From positions 1 through 15,367 of the forward strand of contig JAXDBV010000325.1 in the NCBI GenBank assembly GCA_034678415.1: DNA of 15,367 nucleotides. The letters are read 5' to 3'. The stretch is from JAXDBV01 sp034678415. GTDB taxonomy: Bacteria; Bacteroidota; Bacteroidia; Bacteroidales; VadinHA17. Made by a program: the position numbers and the translations under genes. The notes beneath the pieces were generated by a model. That model worked only from the letters and a program-made list of their open reading frames with translations, had not been told where the DNA came from and searched no databases. Positions 1 to 6,164 of this stretch are shown piece after piece (the first letter of the stretch is position 1; each line of letters begins with the position of its first letter).

Positions 1-394
1 CGTTGTTGATCCTGTAAGCATTCCCCAGACTGAAATATGCATCGAGAGGAGCCCTTTTTTCGGCAAACAACTCATCCTTTGCATCATAGCTGGCATTCAT
101 AACTGCATTTTCCAAATATTGAATCGCTTTATTCTTCTCATTCGGAATATTCAGATAACAGACACCTATTTTGTAAAGAATATTGTAGTTGGTTCCATCA
201 TCCAGTATAGGGTATAGCTGAACGGCATCTTCATATTCATGGTAGATAAAATGATCTTCTGCCTCGATGAAAATCTCCTTCAGATCATTGCTTCCCTGTG
301 CATGCATGAAAATAGGGAAGACAAATAGAACGGCGATGGCTAATACAGAAAGCCTTATGGAAGAAAAACACTGTTGATGTATTAACATGTTCAT
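1..394 (-). CDS. Fifth TPR/PD40-family exported protein, C-terminus outside the window (partial)
   Basis: This reading frame is open from ATG at 394 to the window edge, giving 131 codons. An N-terminal hydrophobic stretch (about residues 15-32, ending near MHAQ) reads as a Sec signal peptide. It is followed by the TPR-like region shared with the four downstream-numbered neighbours: DHFIYHEYEDAV, then YKIGVCYLNIP, then EKRAPLDAYFSLGNAYRINN. These match the complete paralogs closely in order and spacing, so a PD40 propeller and perhaps an OmpA domain should follow outside the window. A second ATG at 388 is an alternative start. The gene starts 41 bases after the stop at 436, which suggests cotranscription with it. 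GC content is visibly lower (about 38% over bases 1-240) than in the paralog at 2012-3988. Whether it ends with OmpA cannot be seen. Confidence 0.85.
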   Translation of the reverse strand, partial: MNMLIHQQCFSSIRLSVLAIAVLFVFPIFMHAQGSNDLKEIFIEAEDHFIYHEYEDAVQLYPILDDGTNYNILYKIGVCYLNIPNEKNKAIQYLENAVMNASYDAKDELFAEKRAPLDAYFSLGNAYRINN

Positions 395-435
395 TATTCT
401 GACCAAAGTAACTTAATTCGTATGGTTCATATATA

Positions 436-1914
436 TCACTCCTGTTCCGCTTTCTCAACCTTTATCGTGTATCCCGGTTTAAGCCTTTCATACCTGAATT
501 CATTCCTGTTCCTGTCATAGACAATCTTAACTAGTTTTTCCCCTGTTTTTTCATCGGTAACGAATATTGTATGGGCACCGGCTGCTTCAGGACCTTTAAA
601 TGTTCCCGAAGAACCGGTACCTTGCATGACGTTTCCTTCCAGGATATTAATATAATAGATGTCTTTTCCTCCCAGCCCTTCAGGCAGGATGGCAGTGATA
701 TATCCTGACTTTCCATTGTTTACCGGGAAGAAGAACAGGTTATCCCCGGTGGTATTCACGGGAAACCCGATATTGATGGGATCAGTCCAACGGTCATTCT
801 CCATGGTGGAACAGAAAATATCGTAACCTCCCATGTTGTAATGTCCTTCAGAGCTGAAAAACAGCGTTATCCCATCTTCTGCCAGGAAAGGAGTCTCCTC
901 GTTGTAGGGAGTATTGATTACGGGTCCCAGGTTCACTGCCGTCCCCCATTGTCCGCTATTGTCCTGCCTTGACAAATAGATGTCCATCTCTCCGTATCCC
1001 CCCCGGCGGTTACTCGTAAAATACAGTGTTTTACCATCGGGCGAGATACTGGCATGCGATTCAGCCCTGGATGAATTAATATTTTCATTCAGAGGCATCA
1101 TCTTGGTCCAGAAACCATCGATGAACGAGCTGACATATATATCCCTGTTGTTGCGGCTGCCCCTTACCAGGTACAGCGTTTTCCCGTCGGGTGAGAGGCA
1201 TGTGGGATATGCATCCCCGTCCGACTCCACCTGCGGCGTGATGTTTACCGGGTCTAACCACAGACCGTTCTTTCTTTCAACCATGAATATGGCATCATAA
1301 AACTTCTGATCGGTCATGTAAACCATAATGTTTTGATCTCCGGAGAGGACAGGATTGTAGTTGTCAACCTCGGTGTTAACCGGCTCATTCAGGTTCACAA
1401 TCTCAACAGGAACGGGTATATCACCGATGATCTTTGCCTTGCCGCAAGCCCGGATCTCGTTGTCTACCATCGCCAGGTTGTATAAACGGTCGAACCGGGG
1501 TACCTCCTTGAAGGCAGTAAAGGCTTCGAGGGCTTTTTCAAGCTGGTTGCTGATACGGTATGCACGGCCAAGATAAAACAGGGTGTGAAGAGGCGCCCGT
1601 TCCTCTGTTGCCGATCTGACCTTATAAGAGGGGGAAATATTTTCTGCGGCTTTCTCCAGGTATGGTACAGCCTGATGCTCCTGCCCAGGGATGTTCAGGT
1701 AACATACCCCGATCTTGTACATGATGTTGGCATTCATATAGGGCGTGCCTTCAAGTTTCAGGAAATAGTATATGGCCTCCTGATAATCCTCTTCCTGGAA
1801 AAAAAAGTGGCCGTCTGCCAATAATTCATCCTGACTCTCAGTGATCTGGCTGTAACAAGGTGGAGATACCAGTCCTGTAAGAATAACGATACAGGTTATG
1901 ATGCGGTATTTCAT
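436..1914 (-). CDS. TPR/PD40 beta-propeller exported protein lacking an OmpA domain
   Basis: The protein has 492 residues counted from ATG at 1914; an in-frame TTG at 1920 adds only two residues and is less likely. Residues 1-22 form a signal peptide (MKYRIITC... to CYSQ). Residues 25-160 are the TPR-like domain with YKIGVCYLNIP and the conserved VDNEIRAC. Residues about 180-405 are PD40/WD40-like propeller blades, seen as repeated SPDGKTLY, RGGYGEMDIY and GHYNMGGYDIF motifs. The last 80 residues resemble the small beta-domain that follows the propeller in the neighbours, with a KPGY motif near the end, and the protein then stops. No OmpA domain follows, and only 41 bases separate it from the next gene, so the domain is absent rather than frameshifted. 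It is probably a soluble periplasmic or outer-membrane-associated partner of the OmpA-bearing paralogs. The function is inferred only. Confidence 0.85.
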   Translation of the reverse strand: MKYRIITCIVILTGLVSPPCYSQITESQDELLADGHFFFQEEDYQEAIYYFLKLEGTPYMNANIMYKIGVCYLNIPGQEHQAVPYLEKAAENISPSYKVRSATEERAPLHTLFYLGRAYRISNQLEKALEAFTAFKEVPRFDRLYNLAMVDNEIRACGKAKIIGDIPVPVEIVNLNEPVNTEVDNYNPVLSGDQNIMVYMTDQKFYDAIFMVERKNGLWLDPVNITPQVESDGDAYPTCLSPDGKTLYLVRGSRNNRDIYVSSFIDGFWTKMMPLNENINSSRAESHASISPDGKTLYFTSNRRGGYGEMDIYLSRQDNSGQWGTAVNLGPVINTPYNEETPFLAEDGITLFFSSEGHYNMGGYDIFCSTMENDRWTDPINIGFPVNTTGDNLFFFPVNNGKSGYITAILPEGLGGKDIYYINILEGNVMQGTGSSGTFKGPEAAGAHTIFVTDEKTGEKLVKIVYDRNRNEFRYERLKPGYTIKVEKAEQE

Positions 1915-1937
1915 TATCAACCGGAATTGTTACAAAT

Positions 1938-1945
1938 CAAATATA
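1938..1945 (-). promoter_or_regulatory. Candidate -7 box upstream of the OmpA-less paralog
   Basis: The minus strand reads TATATTTG, an exact match to the Bacteroidota -7 element TAnnTTTG, 23 bases before the ATG at 1914. No TTG or TTTG lies at the usual 19-21 base spacing; the nearest TTG is 24 bases away. It could give the genes at 436-1914 and 1-394 their own transcript. The region is AT-rich, so a chance match is possible. Confidence 0.35.
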
Positions 1946-1949
1946 ATAA

Positions 1950-1969
1950 TTCAATTTCAGGTAATTGAA
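1950..1969 (-). terminator. Weak AT-rich hairpin between two paralogs
   Basis: TTCAATT and AATTGAA form a perfect 7-bp stem around a 6-base loop. On the minus strand it is followed by TTATTATATTT. It lies 43 bases past the stop of the OmpA-bearing gene ending at 2012 and just before the candidate -7 box at 1938-1945. The stem is AT-rich and the tail is not a pure T run, so it is at best a leaky terminator or a processing site. Confidence 0.25.
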
Positions 1970-2011
1970 CAATAATCATGAAATTCTTTTAACAGGGAAT
2001 TCTTTATTCTT

Positions 2012-3988
2012 CTATCGGATGCGGACGGGCTCGGGAATATCAACATCTTCCGGCTTGATCCAGAGTCCCGATGATTCCGCGACGCTGAAGTCAACGCGCC
2101 TGTTGTATTTCCTGCCTTCAGGATGATCACTGCCGTCGGCCCTGACATTGTGTGCCACGGGTCTTTTTTCCCCGTAATACCGTACCCGAAGCTGACCGGA
2201 TTCCACTCCCTTGCCTGTCAGGTATTTAAACACTTCTTCGGCACGCAGCCTCGACAACTTTTCATTATATTCTTCGCTGCCGACGGCGTCCGTATGTCCC
2301 TCGACGAGGAGAACAACACCGCGGTTCCTGCACAGGAATGACACCAGGCTGTCAAGATCAACCAGCGCTCCTTCCGGTAGCTGGTATTTATCAAAGGCAA
2401 AATAGATGGACTTGAGAATAAATGGCTGCTGAACAGGTACGGTTCTTCTTTCCAGCTTTACCATGCTGCTGTATTCCGGCCCCCGTTCCCTCGAGGAAAA
2501 TACAAACGGTTCTGATCTCTTTTCTGTCTCGCGGCTCTCAAATACAAATGTGTATCTTCCTACCGGGAGATAAAGATCATACAAGCCAGTACCCTTCACC
2601 GGCGAGATAACAATAACGGTATCGGTTATCCCTTCCCTTGTTACCGTGATTGAAACCGGTGCATCCTTCATATCTTCCGGCAATTGTACCGTTCCATTTA
2701 CGTGCACGATGACGGGACGTGGCTCCCCGCTGAGGTTTAGTTCAACAATACTGCTGTATGTTATGCGTTCACGATGAAGAAAAGTGGACATGTACGCCAA
2801 GTGCTTGTCAGGTAAGGGTGAATAATACAGGTCGTCATCGGTGGTGGAGACGGGATATCCTGTATTCACAGGTTTAGACCATCCGTCTGTCGACCATTTC
2901 GTCATGAATATATCATACCCGCCCATGTTCCTGTGTCCTTCGGAGCTGAAGAATAGTGTCTCCCCGTGAGGCAGGCAGGCTGATGTCTCGTTAAATCCCG
3001 TGTTTATGGTACTGCCCAGGTTCTCCGGTGCTCCCCAGTAGTTGCCCGTATCCTTTACTGCCCTGTACAGATCCAGATTACCATATCCTCCGCTGCGGTC
3101 ACTACTGAAGTACAGGTATTGACCGTCGGGTGAAAGGAAGGCATGGGTTTCGTTAGCCCTGGTGTTTACCTGTCCCTTGACGGCGCTGAGCCGGCTCCAC
3201 CGGCCATTACGGAATTCACTGGTAAAAATATCCTGGTTCTCGCTGCCCCGGTTGGTCAGAAACAGTGTGTTCCCGTCAGGTGAGAGCGAGACACATTCAT
3301 AATTTCCGTCCGACTCGATCTCCGCAGTAATATTCACCGGAGCAGACCATCCGTTTCTCCATGTACTGATGTACACTGCGGAGTAGTATTTTTTCCTGCT
3401 CATGAATGCCATCACCTTCCCGTTGAGCGATACACAGGGATTGTACAGGAAATCGCCCGCATCTGCCAACGGCACGGTATCGGCTATTAAGGGTTTCACA
3501 GGATTCTTGATCATCTCCTGTGCTGTCTGGCAGCAGATGATTTCATGATCCGCTTTTGCCACCTCCGCAGGTTTGTTCCGCAACAGATTCCTGTATCGCT
3601 TCATCTGTTCGATGGCTTTGTCGAACTGTTGACCGGCACGGTAGGCGATACCCAACATGAAAACTGCCTCGTGCGGAGCCCGCCTCTCCTTATGCATGTT
3701 TGTCCGGTACCGGCCGGTGGTGTTACGAATCGCCCTCTCCAGGTAAGGGATAGCATGTACCTTCATCCCCGTCAGATGCATGTAGCAAAGACCGGTAATG
3801 TAATTCACGTTTGCATTGGTGCCGTGTTTTTCCGAAAGGTTCAGAAAGAAGGGAAGGGCGTGCTCATAATCATTGTACAGCAGGTAGTAATTCCCGTCGT
3901 AGAACTCTTGCTGGAAGTCAGGATCCTTCTGGCCAGAGATATGACCGGCCAGTATCAATAAACCGAGAAAAGAGAAGATACGCTTCAT
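2012..3988 (-). CDS. PorE-like TPR/PD40/OmpA envelope protein
   Basis: This 658-residue protein starts at ATG 3988. Residues 1-20 are a signal peptide ending near ISGQ. Residues 25-160 are the TPR-like domain (GLCYMHLTG, ERRAPHEAVFMLGIAYR). Residues about 175-415 are PD40 propeller blades (LSPDGNTLFL, FLSPDGQYLYFSSDRSGGYG, GHRNMGGYDIF). Residues about 425-515 are a small beta-sandwich-like region. Residues about 525-636 are an OmpA C-terminal domain with GHTDAVGSEEYN, LSRLRA and NRRVDF; Asp567 and the Arg of LSRLRA sit where the family binds diaminopimelate of peptidoglycan. Order and length match PorE (PG1058) of the type IX secretion system. The gene begins 34 bases after the stop of the paralog at 4023 and is probably cotranscribed with it. 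The family is well supported, but a direct role in type IX secretion is inference, since no other por or gld gene is visible. Confidence 0.88.
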   Translation of the reverse strand: MKRIFSFLGLLILAGHISGQKDPDFQQEFYDGNYYLLYNDYEHALPFFLNLSEKHGTNANVNYITGLCYMHLTGMKVHAIPYLERAIRNTTGRYRTNMHKERRAPHEAVFMLGIAYRAGQQFDKAIEQMKRYRNLLRNKPAEVAKADHEIICCQTAQEMIKNPVKPLIADTVPLADAGDFLYNPCVSLNGKVMAFMSRKKYYSAVYISTWRNGWSAPVNITAEIESDGNYECVSLSPDGNTLFLTNRGSENQDIFTSEFRNGRWSRLSAVKGQVNTRANETHAFLSPDGQYLYFSSDRSGGYGNLDLYRAVKDTGNYWGAPENLGSTINTGFNETSACLPHGETLFFSSEGHRNMGGYDIFMTKWSTDGWSKPVNTGYPVSTTDDDLYYSPLPDKHLAYMSTFLHRERITYSSIVELNLSGEPRPVIVHVNGTVQLPEDMKDAPVSITVTREGITDTVIVISPVKGTGLYDLYLPVGRYTFVFESRETEKRSEPFVFSSRERGPEYSSMVKLERRTVPVQQPFILKSIYFAFDKYQLPEGALVDLDSLVSFLCRNRGVVLLVEGHTDAVGSEEYNEKLSRLRAEEVFKYLTGKGVESGQLRVRYYGEKRPVAHNVRADGSDHPEGRKYNRRVDFSVAESSGLWIKPEDVDIPEPVRIR

Positions 3989-4022
3989 CCCTGCATTGTT
4001 AATATTGACCGGTTCAGAAGGA

Positions 4023-6017
4023 TTATTTCACCTTCAATGCATCGGGAACAGTGATTGTTTCGGATTTGATCAATGGATTTTGTGTACGGATAATATGAAT
4101 TTCAACCCTCCTGTTCAGTCTGCGCCCCTCGGGGTTGTCTGACCCGTTAATATTCTGGTTAATGGCTACTGGACTGGCTTCTCCGTACCCTTTGATGTTC
4201 ATCCTCTCTTTGGTTATATCCTTACCGGCCAGGTAATTAAATACCTCCCTGGCCCGTCTCTCCGACAGTCTTTTGTTATACCCTTCGCTGCCACGACTAT
4301 CAGTATATCCGGCCAGTTCAACCACAAGATCAGATTGGTTGTTCATGATACCGGCAAGGATATCGAGCTTTTGATATTCTGCAGTAGTAAGGGATGATTT
4401 GTCAAACTCAAAGAATACGGCTGCGGGAAGAAATATTTCTTTTACAGCCACTTCGAGCGGCTCGAGCATTGTCTTTACGACAACCTCTGCCAGTGAGTAA
4501 TCATCCGGTATGACAAATGGCAATACGGCTTCCTTGTATCCGGGACTGGTCACATGCATGCGGTAGGTACCCGGGGTTTTGGTGTTATATACCACGGCAC
4601 CGCTTGAGGGATCGGGCTCCCGAACGACAAGCGATTTGCCCTGGCTGTCCATGATCTCCACTGTAATCGACTGCCCGGCCACACTGGTCTTGTCCTTCAA
4701 TGAAACTAATCCCCTGATATTTACATCTCTCGGATTCCTGTCGGAAAAGATATCAATCCGGTAAATATCATCATCTCCGTACCCGTCAGCAGAATAAATG
4801 GCTTTATACCCCGAGATACCGTCTGCCACCGGAAAAAAGAATAAATCGTCATCGGTGGTGTTCAGGGGATAGCCGATATTTACCGGTTCGTTCCACTGGT
4901 TGTTCTCATCCAGGATAGAGTAGAAAATGTCATAGCCCCCCATGGTTCTATGTCCCTGTGAACTGAAATAGAGGGTTTTATTATCCGCTGTGATAAAGGG
5001 TGTTTCTTCATTAAACGTGGTATTGATCACTGGACCAAGATTTATGGCCTTTCCCCAGTCATTAGTCTTTTCATCCCAGTGCGACACATAAATATCGAAT
5101 CCTCCGTAGCCGCCGGGCTTGTTGCTGACGAAGTACAGACTCCTGGCGTCGGCCGACAAACAGGCATGCGATTCCCAGTATTTGGTATTGATATTCTTGT
5201 TCAGCTCCACGGCCGGCGTCCATTCCAGCCCCTCATGCCTGCTCTGATAAATATCACTGTTTATATCCATCTTTCTGGCCATGAACAATACATCCCCCCT
5301 GGCAGACAAACCGGTGGGGTACAGATCCCCGTCCGATTTCACCTGGGGAGTAAGGTTGAGGGGATTGGTCCATTTACCATCCACCTTCATACTGTAAAAG
5401 ATGGCATCATAAAACTTCAGTCCCGAAACAAAAACCAGCTTCTTCTCATCGGCCGACAATATGGGATTAAAGTTCTTATAGTTGTCGTTGATCATATCCC
5501 CGAGATTCACCTTGTCAAAATACACGGGTTTCTCCTTCATCATACCCGCGTTCCTGCAGGCAAAGATCTGCTGATCTACAAACTTGATGTTTACCGTATC
5601 CCTCGGATCAATATTTTCGCGGTATTTCGTATATGTATCCAGCGCTTTATCCAGCTCATTGTTTATCCGGTAGGCTGTGCCAAGGAAGTAGTAGGCATCC
5701 AGGGGAGCCCTGCGTTCAGTGAATTTACCCTCCTGGTAATTCACCGTGGTATTAAGGATGGCTTTTTCAAGAAAAGGAATCGATTTATCCTTTTGCCCCG
5801 GCAGGTTCAGGTAACATACCCCGATACGGTAACAAATATTTGTATTCTCAGGATCTTTCTCATACAGCTGAAGATAGAAAGGCAATGCGTCTGCAAATTC
5901 TTCATACATCATAAAATACTCACCGTCGAGAAAAACCTCCTTCGGATCTGCTTCCTGTGAATATGCATAGGTCCCGGTAATCATCATTACCCACAATATC
6001 AGCATTGCCTTTTTCAT
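4023..6017 (-). CDS. PorE-like TPR/PD40/beta-domain/OmpA envelope protein
   Basis: ATG at 6017 gives 664 residues and a typical signal peptide (MKKAMLILW... to YAYSQ). An upstream in-frame TTG at 6044 would add nine residues in front of it and is disfavoured. Residues 25-155 are the TPR-like domain (YRIGVCYLNLPGQ, ERRAPLDAYYFLGTAYR). Residues about 180-420 are PD40 blades (GGYGGFDIYVS, GHRTMGGYDIF). Residues about 430-520 form a carboxypeptidase regulatory-like beta-domain with a PGTYRMHV motif. Residues about 530-645 are the OmpA peptidoglycan-binding domain (FFEFDKSSL, GYTDSRGSEGYN, LSERRA, NRRVEI). All four PorE domains are present in order and the length is close to PorE's roughly 670 residues. 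It is probably outer-membrane-associated or periplasmic and tethered to peptidoglycan. It appears to lead the transcript that continues into 2012-3988. Many Bacteroidota carry PorE-like proteins of unknown role, so no gene name is given. Confidence 0.9.
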   Translation of the reverse strand: MKKAMLILWVMMITGTYAYSQEADPKEVFLDGEYFMMYEEFADALPFYLQLYEKDPENTNICYRIGVCYLNLPGQKDKSIPFLEKAILNTTVNYQEGKFTERRAPLDAYYFLGTAYRINNELDKALDTYTKYRENIDPRDTVNIKFVDQQIFACRNAGMMKEKPVYFDKVNLGDMINDNYKNFNPILSADEKKLVFVSGLKFYDAIFYSMKVDGKWTNPLNLTPQVKSDGDLYPTGLSARGDVLFMARKMDINSDIYQSRHEGLEWTPAVELNKNINTKYWESHACLSADARSLYFVSNKPGGYGGFDIYVSHWDEKTNDWGKAINLGPVINTTFNEETPFITADNKTLYFSSQGHRTMGGYDIFYSILDENNQWNEPVNIGYPLNTTDDDLFFFPVADGISGYKAIYSADGYGDDDIYRIDIFSDRNPRDVNIRGLVSLKDKTSVAGQSITVEIMDSQGKSLVVREPDPSSGAVVYNTKTPGTYRMHVTSPGYKEAVLPFVIPDDYSLAEVVVKTMLEPLEVAVKEIFLPAAVFFEFDKSSLTTAEYQKLDILAGIMNNQSDLVVELAGYTDSRGSEGYNKRLSERRAREVFNYLAGKDITKERMNIKGYGEASPVAINQNINGSDNPEGRRLNRRVEIHIIRTQNPLIKSETITVPDALKVK

Positions 6018-6041
6018 AATGCCTGTGTTAAACGTTATAAG

Positions 6042-6049
6042 CAAATGTA
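6042..6049 (-). promoter_or_regulatory. Candidate -7 box upstream of the PorE-like gene at 4023-6017
   Basis: The minus strand reads TACATTTG, an exact match to TAnnTTTG, 24 bases before the preferred ATG at 6017. It lies downstream of the terminator at 6118-6148, as expected for a fresh start of transcription. It overlaps the alternative TTG start at 6044, which further favours the ATG. No convincing -33 TTTG is seen at the usual spacing. Confidence 0.4.
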
Positions 6050-6117
6050 ATAATTTAATTAACAGATTTGAAAATAATTCCCACGAATCATCACGGCATT
6101 AATGTAATGTATAACGA

Positions 6118-6148
6118 ACAAAAAACGTGGGGTTTATGCCCCACGTTT
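6118..6148 (-). terminator. Intrinsic terminator of the large PD40 gene
   Basis: A perfect 10-bp stem pairs AAACGTGGGG (6123-6132) with CCCCACGTTT (6139-6148) around a 6-base loop. On the minus strand the hairpin runs into TTTTTTGTT. It starts 17 bases past the stop codon at 6165. This is the best terminator in the window and cuts the large gene off from the four paralogs that follow. Confidence 0.85.
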
Positions 6149-6164
6149 CTCTGAAAGGATGGTA

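Noticed and set aside
5079..5960. Plus-strand open frame of 293 codons
   Set aside because: It is antisense to the PorE-like gene at 4023-6017, has no recognisable domain and no operon context, and arises from the codon bias of the real gene.
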